Of a stretch of DNA of 17,924 bases, positions 1-6,603 are shown one piece after another (within the stretch, counting starts at the first letter, position 1; every line of letters begins with the position of its first letter). The stretch lies in the NCBI GenBank assembly GCA_002508425.1, contig DAKU01000145.1, positions 1 to 17,924 of the forward strand, in the 5' to 3' direction. The position numbers and the translations under genes are program-made. Below the pieces are notes generated by a model that did not search any database, was not told where the DNA came from, and saw only the letters and a program-made list of their open reading frames with translations. Source of the DNA: Methanosarcinaceae archaeon UBA470. GTDB taxonomy: Archaea > Halobacteriota > Methanosarcinia > Methanosarcinales > Methanosarcinaceae.

Positions 1-722
1 TTCTTCCTCTTCCTTTGCCTCAAAGAAATCATAGCTATTGCTTCTAGTTCTTCTCTTACTAGAGAATGGATAACTTCTGAATCGTAGCCTTTATCCATTA
101 CATAATAATTTGATCTGCGAGTTTTATCACATTGCTTCAACAGTGTAATCGCATGCTTTGCATCATGCACAGGTTTACCTGATATCTTAAAACCAGTGAT
201 GATGAATTTATCAGTATCAACAGAAATACTAACTTTGAGAAAAGATCTCCGTTTTTTTCCAGTCCTAAATGAATAATAGTAACTACAATGACCACTTGTA
301 AAGCCACTTGAATCAATAGCAGTGACCTCTATTTTTTCACTATATGAGTAGAAGAGTTTTAGTGTTTGTTGTAACAATGATCTGAAGATAACTGATTTTA
401 TTCTTGTAGTGAATTTATGAAGAGTCGTAAAATGTGGAACTTCTTTTAGTCCAATTTTCAACTTCAGTTTGTCCATTAATTCTACAAGTTCAACAATACT
501 CCTGTAGTCCTTATTGAGATATTCTTTCAGCAAAATCAGAGTCAATAGCTGGTGTTGTGTATATATTCTTTTGGAATATTTGCAACTATAAATCGGCAGG
601 TGTGATTTTCCTGATACAGCTAGAGCTGTATCAACAAACTTTAAGTACTTATTTGACAAAACACAATCATCCCCTTTGTGTTTTCTGTAGGAAGTAATAC
701 TCAGGGGACTTATCCTTTTTAA
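1..722 (-). CDS. DDE transposase, IS5/IS4-like (partial, C-terminus off edge)
   Basis: This transposase catalyses DNA cut-and-paste of the IS5/IS4-like element. The minus-strand frame is open from a TAG at 744-746 to the left edge, about 240 codons. It shows an N-terminal segment with LSNKYLKFVDTALA, the first catalytic Asp in TAIDSSGF and the second in YVMDKGYDSE (DDE_Tnp_1 pattern); the catalytic Glu lies beyond the window. No ATG occurs near the expected start. The protein seems to begin at KRISPL, preceded by a TTA codon (720-722), or could start at TTG 657-659, so the 5' end is uncertain and the start codon may have mutated. No internal stop is seen. Confidence 0.8.
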
Positions 723-767
723 ATTATTAGGTGAAAATAAAATCTAAAATAGGTTTTCTACAGAGCC
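1..767 (-). mobile_element. IS5/IS4-type insertion sequence, partial (left edge of window)
   Basis: This is the promoter-side end of an insertion sequence whose transposase reads leftward off the window. The proposed boundary is the sequence GGCTCTGTAGAAAACC, read on the minus strand from 767; GGCTCTGTAGAAA-type ends are, from memory, common in archaeal IS elements of this group. At 768 the reading frame of an unrelated TnpB gene begins abruptly, which independently supports a junction here. The other end and any target-site duplication lie outside the window. Confidence 0.72.
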
Positions 768-1240
768 AAAACACCATCATTTAATAGCAAATCAACGAAA
801 TGATTATCAGCATAAGGTCTCCATGAAGATAATTAGCGAAAACCAAGCTGTCTGTTTGGAAGATCTAAATGTAAAAGGATTGGTTAGGAATCATTGTCTT
901 GTTCAGAGCATCAGTGATGTTGGATGGTCTGAGTTCATCCGGAAGCTTATCTACAAGGCAGAATGGTATGGTAAAGACCATTCTACAAATTGGTAGATTT
1001 GAAGCATCATCTAAGATCTGTAATGTCTGTGGATACAAGAAGGATGATCTTACTCTCGACGTAAGAGAATGGGAATGTCCGGATTGTAAGACATTACATG
1101 ACAGAGACTTGAATGCAAGTATCAATATCAAGAAAATAGCATTGAATAAGTTAAGCACTGCAGGGACTGCGGGAAGAGCTTGTGGACTTACTGACGTTTG
1201 TCAGAGGGAAGAAGCAAGAAGTTGCTCAGTCCTTAGCTGA
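768..1240 (+). pseudogene. tnpB: TnpB (IS200/IS605 family), 5'-truncated and frameshifted
   Basis: TnpB is an RNA-guided nuclease carried by IS200/IS605 elements and the ancestor of Cas12. Only the C-terminal part remains. In the first frame, from 768, it reads HLIANQRNDYQHKVS, then VCLEDLNVKGLV (second RuvC motif, catalytic Glu) and VGWSEF to AEWYGK, ending in a stop just after. The remainder continues in the +1 frame from about 975: QIGRFEASSKICNVCGY, the second zinc-finger pair CPDC, and HDRDLNASINI (third RuvC motif, Asp). Removing one base in GGTAAAGACC (about 971-977) joins the frames. The 5' half is missing exactly where the IS5-like element ends. Not functional as TnpB. Confidence 0.87.
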
Positions 1241-1256
1241 GTAGTAGTTCACCTTT
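1160..1256 (+). ncRNA. Candidate omega-RNA / right end of the IS200/IS605 element
   Basis: TnpB guide RNAs overlap the 3' end of tnpB and end at the element's right end. Here the tail of the frame contains two short hairpins: AGCAA-GAAG-TTGCT (about 1213-1226) and CTCAG...CTGAG (about 1226-1242). They are followed by GTAGTAGTTCAC, similar to the right ends of such elements. This is a position-and-hairpin prediction only; exact RNA ends cannot be set from sequence alone. Confidence 0.4.
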
Positions 1257-1306
1257 TGGCAGAAGCTCAGAGAAATAGAAACGCCATAAGATTTGCTCTA
1301 ATATTC

Positions 1307-1975
1307 TTATAACTGTCTATAGAACACATGATTATGCGGGAAAAAAGAGAATGTAGTATGGTGCTCTTTTTCCAAAAGAAGTTCCTCTATGATCTGATCC
1401 GGAACTATATACAATAAGGAAAGATAAGAATCAAGGAAAGATGTCAATTCCTCAGCTAATCTATCGGCATTCGTATTAATATATATTGAAAGGTAATATT
1501 CCGTTTTTGCATTATTATAAAGATTGTTTTGTTGATACTTCTTTATAATTCCTCCAAGAAGATATAACATTGCCTTTTCATGGATGTCGGTAATACACAC
1601 TGGTATTAGGCGATGAACTCCATTGATAACCGTTTTTGCACAAAAAGAGTGTGGATATTCTTTATTTTCTACCATTTCAAAATCCTTGATATGGGGATAC
1701 TCTGCTTTGAATACAACTGTAGCTATATCTTTTTGGTCCAAATGTAATTCCGGTATTTCCCACCGTAATTTATGATTGAGACGACGACGATTTTTCTCAA
1801 TAGACTGTTTTATAGTAGCCAACAATTGCTCCTGGGATGGGTATGGATTTTTTCGCAGGAGTGAAGAGATGTGACTACTGATTATTTCTGCAACGGTAAA
1901 CCTATGTATATCATTTACTTGAATACTAACTAGATTTTGTCGGAGGTGATTCGTATCTAATATTGATGTAGCCAT
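1307..1975 (-). CDS. Unrecognised 222-aa protein
   Basis: I do not recognise this family. The 222-residue product is soluble by appearance: no signal peptide and no strongly hydrophobic segment. The N-terminal third (1-75) is predicted mostly helical and basic (NRRRLNHKLRWEIPEL); the middle (80-150) alternates hydrophobic and charged residues as in a mixed alpha/beta fold; the C-terminus is His/Phe-rich (FSFFPHNHVFY). The ATG at 1975 follows AGAGG seven bases upstream, and a good TATA box (2003-2012) lies about 30-40 bases before it, so the start and a dedicated promoter are reasonably supported. It stands alone between a TnpB remnant and a region of palindromes. It could be cargo of a lost mobile element. 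Confidence 0.6.
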   Translation of the reverse strand: MATSILDTNHLRQNLVSIQVNDIHRFTVAEIISSHISSLLRKNPYPSQEQLLATIKQSIEKNRRRLNHKLRWEIPELHLDQKDIATVVFKAEYPHIKDFEMVENKEYPHSFCAKTVINGVHRLIPVCITDIHEKAMLYLLGGIIKKYQQNNLYNNAKTEYYLSIYINTNADRLAEELTSFLDSYLSLLYIVPDQIIEELLLEKEHHTTFSFFPHNHVFYRQL

Positions 1976-2002
1976 ACATTGCCTCTTAGGTGGTTTTTTC
2001 TT

Positions 2003-2012
2003 TTTTTATATA
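2003..2012 (-). promoter_or_regulatory. TATA box for the 222-aa gene
   Basis: On the minus strand TATATAAAAA lies about 28-37 bases upstream of the ATG at 1975, the expected spacing for an archaeal TATA box with a very short leader. Confidence 0.5.
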
Positions 2013-2092
2013 GATGATTTGTTCTAATGTACACACTCATCCAAATTCTCACGGGGAGGTAACATTAACCTCTGAAAAGAAAGAATCTAAAA

Positions 2093-2154
2093 GGTTCTTC
2101 AGGGGGTTACCAAGTGCGAGGAAGCAAATCGTGAAATTTCTATGCTGAAGAACC
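2093..2154. repeat. 10-bp inverted repeat, 42-nt loop
   Basis: GGTTCTTCAG (2093-2102) is perfectly complementary to CTGAAGAACC (2145-2154). The loop holds the run GGGGG and is richer in G than the surroundings. It could be a structured RNA or the remains of an element end; no protein frame covers it. Confidence 0.5.
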
Positions 2155-2197
2155 GTTTAGTTATGTGTCCTGTTCCTGATTTTTGTATCACCTCACT

Positions 2198-2217
2198 ATA
2201 CTCCAATGTTGGAGTAT
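2198..2217. repeat. Perfect 20-bp palindrome, possible operator
   Basis: ATACTCCAATGTTGGAGTAT has 9-bp perfect arms around TG. It is not followed by a T-run, so it looks more like a protein-binding site than a terminator. It lies 40 bp before the TATA box at 2257. Confidence 0.5.
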
Positions 2218-2256
2218 GAAATATTCGTTTGTTTAACTACACAATATAGTTATACC

Positions 2257-2264
2257 TATAAATA
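2257..2264 (+). promoter_or_regulatory. Strong TATA box, possible leaderless promoter
   Basis: TATAAATA, framed by the mini-palindrome CCTAT-AA-ATAGG, starts 31 bases before the ATG at 2288. In archaea transcription starts about 25 bases after the box, so a transcript would begin at or next to that ATG. Confidence 0.45.
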
Positions 2265-2287
2265 GGTTGCTATATTAATTTACATCG

Positions 2288-2431
2288 ATGAACCGGAACA
2301 TTGGATATGAAGCAGCAACTCGAATATGTTGTTTCAGGATAGAGTTTAAGGACCAGGATGTTGGATCAAAAGCAAAAAAGGAAAAATGTCTACTAGATCA
2401 TACAATAGTAATTAATTTTGAAATATTGTAA
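2288..2431 (+). CDS. Possible 47-aa small protein (leaderless)
   Basis: An open frame of 47 codons begins MNRNIGYEAATRICC and ends INFEIL before TAA at 2429-2431. I do not recognise it. It is charged, has three Cys (two adjacent) and no membrane segment. The case for it rests on the TATA box at 2257-2264, whose spacing predicts a transcript starting at the ATG, so no Shine-Dalgarno would be needed. It ends just before the 3' end of the convergent flavodoxin gene. Short length makes chance occurrence quite possible. Confidence 0.3.
   Translation: MNRNIGYEAATRICCFRIEFKDQDVGSKAKKEKCLLDHTIVINFEIL
2402..2430. repeat. 7-bp inverted repeat TACAATA/TATTGTA
   Basis: TACAATA sits at the start of this interval and TATTGTA closes it, with 16 bases between. 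The arms match the core of the inverted repeat at 3104-3125 upstream of the DUF3793 gene. The sequence TAATTAATTTTG is also directly repeated around 2408 and 2438. It lies at the flavodoxin 3' end and could act at either level. Confidence 0.35.
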
Positions 2432-2441
2432 GTATCCATAA

Positions 2442-2889
2442 TTAATTTTGGGACGATGTCTTGAGTATCCTCTCGGCCCATTTTCCGGCTTCATCAAGCT
2501 GGCTGTCAATAATTCCATCTATTTTGAGGCCTTCTGCAATAATTTTTGTTCCACAGCTTTCCAGTCTTTTTTCAAGGATGGCAACTGCCTCACAGAATAG
2601 TGTAAAGCTACTATCCCCGGGTCCAAAACAAGCAGCTTGTTTTCCTGTAGGATCTATCTCTTTCATACCTTCTTCAAAAGGGATAAAATCATCCTGTAGT
2701 TCGCCTTCTCCCCATGTAGAACATCCCAAAAAGATCAAATCATAATCAGTTAGGTTTGAAGGAGAGATGTTGGTTACATTGACCAATTCTACATTTAGCT
2801 TGGTGTTCTTTACACGTTTCGTTGATCTTTTCGGCCAGCATTTCTGTGCTTCCTGTTGTAGTTCCGTAAACAATAACTGTTTTTGTCAT
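2442..2889 (-). pseudogene. Flavodoxin, short-chain, with one frameshift
   Basis: Flavodoxins bind FMN and carry single electrons, often in place of ferredoxin when iron is scarce. The true start is the ATG at 2887-2889, giving MTKTVIVYGTTTGSTEMLAE, with the FMN phosphate loop TTTGSTE. That frame ends soon after KINET. The rest of the protein continues in another frame from about 2815: VKNTKLNVELVNV, the 60s loop STWGEGE and the 90s loop FGPGDSSF, ending TSSQN. Dropping one base in ACGTGTAAAG (2811-2817) restores a standard ~148-aa flavodoxin. Any start further into the gene would lack the phosphate loop and be inactive. It diverges from a DUF3793 gene. Either a recent pseudogene or a base-call error. 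Confidence 0.88.
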
Positions 2890-2915
2890 ACTTTTACCCC
2901 AGAAATTACAATTAT

Positions 2916-2926
2916 CTTATATATGT
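2916..2926 (-). promoter_or_regulatory. TATA box for the flavodoxin gene
   Basis: ACATATATAAG on the minus strand lies about 28-37 bases before the flavodoxin ATG at 2889, the expected archaeal distance for a short leader. Confidence 0.45.
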
Positions 2927-3103
2927 AGCTTTTACCAGTCTCGTCAACACAAATAAGGTTGAACAATATTTTCAAGCCCATGCTCTGAAAAGCCTAAACG
3001 CCGACGCATTCCTCTTGATAGTATTGAGTCCATGTTTAGAGCTCCGAAGAATTGGTATCTTTCTTATGTTGTCGTTTCTATTATCTAATTTACTTTTTTT
3101 GAT

Positions 3104-3125
3104 TATTGTAGTTAAATCTACAATA
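3104..3125. promoter_or_regulatory. Inverted repeat TATTGTAG-N6-CTACAATA, candidate operator
   Basis: Two perfect 8-bp arms around TTAAAT lie between the divergent flavodoxin and DUF3793 genes. The size and symmetry suit a dimeric winged-helix repressor. A shorter version of the same arms recurs at 2402-2430. The regulator is not identified. Confidence 0.45.
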
Positions 3126-3370
3126 GATTGCAATATCTACCATTTGATGTAATGTATATAACTTTTTTATAAGACTACAAACACTATCACAATATAAAAA
3201 ACAGCTTTCAGGAGATTTCTCAGTTGGGGAATTTGCATCTAGTTAACTTTGTTTATAAGAAGGAGTATTCATACACAAAACAAATATATACGACCTTATA
3301 CATTATAGGATTAACTATACAATATTGCTATATCTATCTATTTGAATATGAAAACTGGAAGCGATATAGA

Positions 3371-3958
3371 ATGGATAAAGAGCTGAGGTTAAAGTTCACA
3401 AGAGTATTACACAATATGGAAGGAAGTGGCTACTTACGTTCAATGATCGCTTACAATGCCGCTCCAACCATTGAAGATCATAAGCCATCTTCACTTGTTG
3501 TTTTTACTTCACAGGGAAAGAATTCAATGTTTTTATGGAAACAATACGGACCAGAAATCTGTTTTGACTTTGGGTTAGACTACTTTGAACTAAAAAAGAG
3601 AAGTGAGTGTATTATAGTCCTCCTGTACCGTAAAAAATGGTTGGAAGTGCATTTGGATGTTCAACATAATCAGTTATTCCTGCAAAAAATGGGTTATAGT
3701 CCTGAAGATACCATCGAAGAGAAACTTCAAAGACTAAGCAAAAGGTTCGAGATGTTTTGCCCTCATGATGTAGGGATCTTTCTCGGTATACCAGTTGAGG
3801 ATGTGGAGGGGTTTATACTACACAAAGGTAAAAACTGCATGATGTGCCGATATTGGAAGGTTTATGCTGATCCACAGCGCGCTGAGACACTTTTCAATGC
3901 ATATGATATGGCACGGAGCAGCATAGCAGAATATGTTGTTAATCAGTGTTGTGTGTAA
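3371..3958 (+). CDS. DUF3793 family protein
   Basis: A soluble protein of 195 residues whose C-terminal half matches what I know of DUF3793: CPHDVGIFLGIPVEDVEGFI, then GKNCMMCRYWKVYADP and a helical tail. The biochemical role is unknown. From general knowledge, DUF3793 genes in clostridia and methanogens are often next to flavodoxin genes, as here where the flavodoxin is divergent. I place the start at ATG 3371 (MDKELRLKF) rather than the in-frame codon 49 residues earlier, because the upstream stretch is AT-rich, Tyr/Ile-rich and unlike the rest. Cys-rich CMMC could bind a metal; that is inference. Confidence 0.75.
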   Translation: MDKELRLKFTRVLHNMEGSGYLRSMIAYNAAPTIEDHKPSSLVVFTSQGKNSMFLWKQYGPEICFDFGLDYFELKKRSECIIVLLYRKKWLEVHLDVQHNQLFLQKMGYSPEDTIEEKLQRLSKRFEMFCPHDVGIFLGIPVEDVEGFILHKGKNCMMCRYWKVYADPQRAETLFNAYDMARSSIAEYVVNQCCV

Positions 3959-4008
3959 TAGTAACGTTTATTGAAGGCTATTTTAAAGCAATATCATTGA
4001 TTGGCGCG

Positions 4009-4020
4009 TGTCCCAAAAAT
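4009..4020 (+). repeat. Possible transposon-end copy (TGTCCCAAAAAT)
   Basis: TGTCCCAAAAAT here has a near-identical inverted counterpart at 13226-13238, immediately beside IS1182 remains. Between them lies the whole transporter/methyltransferase cluster. An 11-base match alone is weak evidence for element ends. Confidence 0.25.
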
Positions 4021-4042
4021 TATTCGATGAAGTGTGAGAACT

Positions 4043-4183
4043 ATGGAATGTATAATTGAAGGAAAGAACAAAAGAGGAATTACCCGTCTGCTTGAAATTT
4101 CCAGGAAAAAGCATGGATTATATGAACACTTGTGGATCCTGCAACAGCAGTCTGCAGGATGGCGTATGAAAGTAGTAGCATAG
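4043..4183 (+). CDS. Possible 46-aa small protein ahead of the methyltransferase
   Basis: The frame reads MECIIEGKNKRGITRLLEIS and ends WRMKVVA before TAG at 4181-4183. It is basic, with one probable helix and no membrane segment. Its stop codon overlaps the Shine-Dalgarno AGGTG (4182-4186) that serves the following methyltransferase, so the two could be translationally coupled. I do not recognise it; it may be the surviving C-terminus of a larger gene, because TGA closes the frame only five codons upstream of its ATG. Confidence 0.4.
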   Translation: MECIIEGKNKRGITRLLEISRKKHGLYEHLWILQQQSAGWRMKVVA

Positions 4184-4192
4184 GTGTTGAAT

Positions 4193-5014
4193 ATGATAAA
4201 AATTAAGCCTCAGATAACCGATGATGTGGCAGAGACTTTATTCATTACTCTGCTCATGCGTAGTGAAGAAACAAAACATGCAAAACCTATCGTAAAGGAT
4301 CCAAAAGCCTGTGAACTGGTAGAGTGTATAGATTATGATTTTTCAAAGTTCAGGAATGGAAAATGGAGTGGAATCGGTACTTCGATCAGGGTACGTCACT
4401 TCGATAACAAGGTAGCTCAATTCATCGAACAAAATCCGCATCCTGTAGTGGTTCTTGTGGGATGCGGACTGGATACAAGATACCAAAGGCTTTCTAACAA
4501 CAAAAAAGCTGTGTTCTACGAGCTGGACCTACCCGAAGTCATCAGGTTAAGGGAAAAGCTTCTGCCACCGGAAAAAAACCAGACATACATAAGCTCTTCA
4601 ATGCTGGAAACTGAATGGATGGACATGCTTTCAACAAAGCATCCGAATGAGAGGTTTATTTTTGTCATTGAAGGAGTACTGATGTATTTCCCAAAAGACA
4701 AGGTAAAGACCGTTATATGTAATCTCGCCAGGCGTTTTCCAGGTTCTGAACTTCATTTCGACGGTGTGAGCGGGTGGATGAGCAGGCATTCCCATCATCA
4801 CGACACTGTAAAACACGTCAATGCAAAATTCCTCTGGGGCATGAATGAGGAGAAAGAAGTGGAATCCTGGGCTTTGAATATAAAACATCGTGAAACCCTC
4901 TATTACATGGATCTGGAAAAAAAGCGCTGGGGGCTGAAAGGATATGTAATAAGCATGATACCATCATTCAGGAAAGCATCCAGTATGCTACATTATGATA
5001 TTATCGAAATCTAA
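4193..5014 (+). CDS. LCM/PPM1-type SAM-dependent methyltransferase
   Basis: A class I methyltransferase of the leucine-carboxyl-methyltransferase fold (PF04072-like), a group that includes TcmP-like O-methyltransferases of secondary metabolism. Visible motifs: VVLVGCGLDTRYQRL (SAM-binding loop, residues ~85-100), FYELDLPEVI (acidic ribose-binding residue, ~110) and FVIEGVLMYFP (~160). Length of 273 aa is normal. ATG 4193 is preferred over the GTG at 4184 because AGGTG (4182-4186) is spaced six bases from it. It is convergent with the MFS gene. Substrate unknown; small carboxylic acids or phenols are family-typical. Not related in sequence to the two other methyltransferases here, beyond the common fold. 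Confidence 0.85.
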   Translation: MIKIKPQITDDVAETLFITLLMRSEETKHAKPIVKDPKACELVECIDYDFSKFRNGKWSGIGTSIRVRHFDNKVAQFIEQNPHPVVVLVGCGLDTRYQRLSNNKKAVFYELDLPEVIRLREKLLPPEKNQTYISSSMLETEWMDMLSTKHPNERFIFVIEGVLMYFPKDKVKTVICNLARRFPGSELHFDGVSGWMSRHSHHHDTVKHVNAKFLWGMNEEKEVESWALNIKHRETLYYMDLEKKRWGLKGYVISMIPSFRKASSMLHYDIIEI

Positions 5015-5154
5015 AAAAAATCGGAATATAGATATCTTATTTTTATATTTCTTTCACATATTATGCAGGATTCCATCTCCTCCCCAACAATTACAGGTAT
5101 TGGAGAGTTATTCATTGGCAAGAGCTTTGTTCAATTAAAGAATGATTTTGGACA
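5015..5154. terminator. Convergent intergenic region with T-rich stretch
   Basis: The methyltransferase stop is followed by T-rich sequence (5038-5054, TTATTTTTATATTTC), suitable as an archaeal terminator. A 36-codon frame at 5063-5173 overlaps the end of the MFS gene and is not convincing. Confidence 0.35.
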
Positions 5155-6537
5155 TTACCTGTTTCTTAGGTAGGAAGGCCATGCAGCTATTGCACACAAA
5201 ACAGCAGCTATTATCAAAGCAACCGATGATGAGATGACAAGGCCGTTGATCCCTGAATTAGGGGTTATTACTTCCTGTAATCCTGGGAGTATCAACTGCA
5301 CAGAAAGAAGAAGAGATGCAAAAGAGGCACCAACCGCCATTCCAAAATGCCTGCCAGTATTAGCAATGCTGGAAGCTATGGTTGCCTTGTCTTTATGAAG
5401 CCCTCGCATAATTTCGATATTGTTCGGGCTTTGGAATAGAGCATACCCCAGTGCGAACAAGGCCAATGCAAAAATGATCATTGCAACATTTCCTTTTAGC
5501 ACTGCCCATGCACATAATAGCAGAGCCATGGAAGCCAGTACTTGTCCGCTGGGTGCAAATCGTTGCCATGAGATGCGGTCATACAACCATCCTGTAACCG
5601 GAGAACCAAGTACCAGGATTACGGGGATAACCATCATTATCAAACCAACTCTAAAAGAAGCAAATTCCAGAACCTCTTCCAGATAAAAGGGCATTGTTAT
5701 ATTCAGTATGAATATTGCAGCAAAGAACAGTATCATGCTTAAAAGCGGAAGAGAAAACATGTGTTCTTTGAAAATAGTAATGTCAAGTATGGGGTTTGAG
5801 TGTTTTCTTTCATTCCTTATCAGCAAAGCAAATGCCAGCAAAGCAACAAAGAGCGTAACCAGAAACTTTGTGGAATAAAGTCCATCACTGGCAACTGCAT
5901 TAAGCATGAAGGTCAATGCTGTGATACCAGCTGCAAAGCAGATCGCACCCTGCCAGTCAAAACCTGAGACTAATGTTTGTTTTTCCTTCCTTTCATCTCC
6001 TATATTAAAATATGGAATTCCTGTAAGAAGTGCAATGATACCTGCGGGGATATTGATAAGGAAAATGGCTCTCCAGTCAAAAAGATCGATTAATATGCCT
6101 CCCAGCCCCGGTCCTGCAAGGCTTGCAATTGCAACCGTTGCACTCATAATCCCCATCGACTTACCTTGTTTATCCGGGGGGCTGAGCCTGAAAATGAGAG
6201 CCATGCTTATGGAACTTGCCATAGCTCCCCCGATGGCTTGGCTGAGCCTGAAAGCTATAAGTACGGGAAGAGAAGTTGCCATGCCACATCCAAGCGAACT
6301 GACTGTAAAAAGTACCAGCCCTCCAAGAAACATTTTTTTCAGACCCTTATATGTAGCAAGTTTTCCAAAAACCAGCAACAATGCGGTCATTGTAAGCAAA
6401 TATGCAGTTACGACCCATTGTGATCCAGATACGGTGGTACCGAAATAGGTTGTTATCCCTGGCAATGCTATGCTTACAATGACAGTATCCAGTACGGACA
6501 TGAACAGTCCAAGCAGCACAACCCCCATCGCAAGCAC
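5155..6537 (-). CDS. MFS transporter, DHA2 (EmrB/QacA) family
   Basis: An inner-membrane proton-coupled exporter of the drug:H+ antiporter-2 family. Family motifs are present: LDTVIVSIALPGI in helix 1 (residues ~16-28), the motif-A loop GKLATYKGLKKMF (~58-70), and motif C GPGLGGILIDLFDWRAIFLI (~143-162), which marks antiporters. At 460 aa with about 14 hydrophobic segments it is near full length. The start is unclear: the frame opens after TAA with SNKNER before GTG 6537, with ATG nine bases later, and no Shine-Dalgarno is seen. It lies 66 bp after a methyltransferase on the same strand and was probably cotranscribed. It could export the methylated product of this cluster or a drug; the sequence does not say which. 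Confidence 0.9.
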   Translation of the reverse strand: MLAMGVVLLGLFMSVLDTVIVSIALPGITTYFGTTVSGSQWVVTAYLLTMTALLLVFGKLATYKGLKKMFLGGLVLFTVSSLGCGMATSLPVLIAFRLSQAIGGAMASSISMALIFRLSPPDKQGKSMGIMSATVAIASLAGPGLGGILIDLFDWRAIFLINIPAGIIALLTGIPYFNIGDERKEKQTLVSGFDWQGAICFAAGITALTFMLNAVASDGLYSTKFLVTLFVALLAFALLIRNERKHSNPILDITIFKEHMFSLPLLSMILFFAAIFILNITMPFYLEEVLEFASFRVGLIMMVIPVILVLGSPVTGWLYDRISWQRFAPSGQVLASMALLLCAWAVLKGNVAMIIFALALFALGYALFQSPNNIEIMRGLHKDKATIASSIANTGRHFGMAVGASFASLLLSVQLILPGLQEVITPNSGINGLVISSSVALIIAAVLCAIAAWPSYLRNR

Positions 6538-6603
6538 ACGTTCATTCTTATTGGATTAACGTAATCAGAAACGTTTTCATATGTATCCAATATAGGATCT
6601 CCT

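Larger units (their letters stand above)
1976..2287. other. Intergenic region with several inverted repeats
   Basis: No gene was found in this 312-bp stretch. It carries the minus-strand promoter for the 222-aa gene, a 10-bp inverted repeat (2093-2102 / 2145-2154), a perfect 20-bp palindrome (2198-2217) and a plus-strand TATA box (2257-2264). Confidence 0.5.
2890..3370. other. Divergent intergenic region, flavodoxin / DUF3793
   Basis: A 480-bp AT-rich gap between divergent genes. It holds the flavodoxin promoter (2916-2926), a perfect inverted repeat (3104-3125), and AT-rich TATA-like sequences upstream of the DUF3793 gene (for example AAATATATAC near 3282). Open frames in it are short and AT-biased, and I do not consider them genes. 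Confidence 0.5.

Noticed and set aside
2883..3152. 89-codon plus-strand frame in the flavodoxin/DUF3793 spacer
   Set aside because: It overlaps the flavodoxin promoter, is AT-driven in composition and contains the operator-like palindrome.
3224..3370. N-terminal extension of the DUF3793 protein
   Set aside because: The extra 49 residues are Tyr/Ile-rich from AT-rich DNA and do not fit the family; the ATG at 3371 is a better start.
5063..5173. 36-codon frame between the LCM methyltransferase and the MFS gene
   Set aside because: It overlaps the 3' end of the convergent MFS gene, has no Shine-Dalgarno and no recognisable pattern.
5906..6448. Long plus-strand frames opposite the MFS gene (also 6166-6423)
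   Set aside because: They are antisense shadows of the clear DHA2 transporter, without ribosome sites or family motifs.
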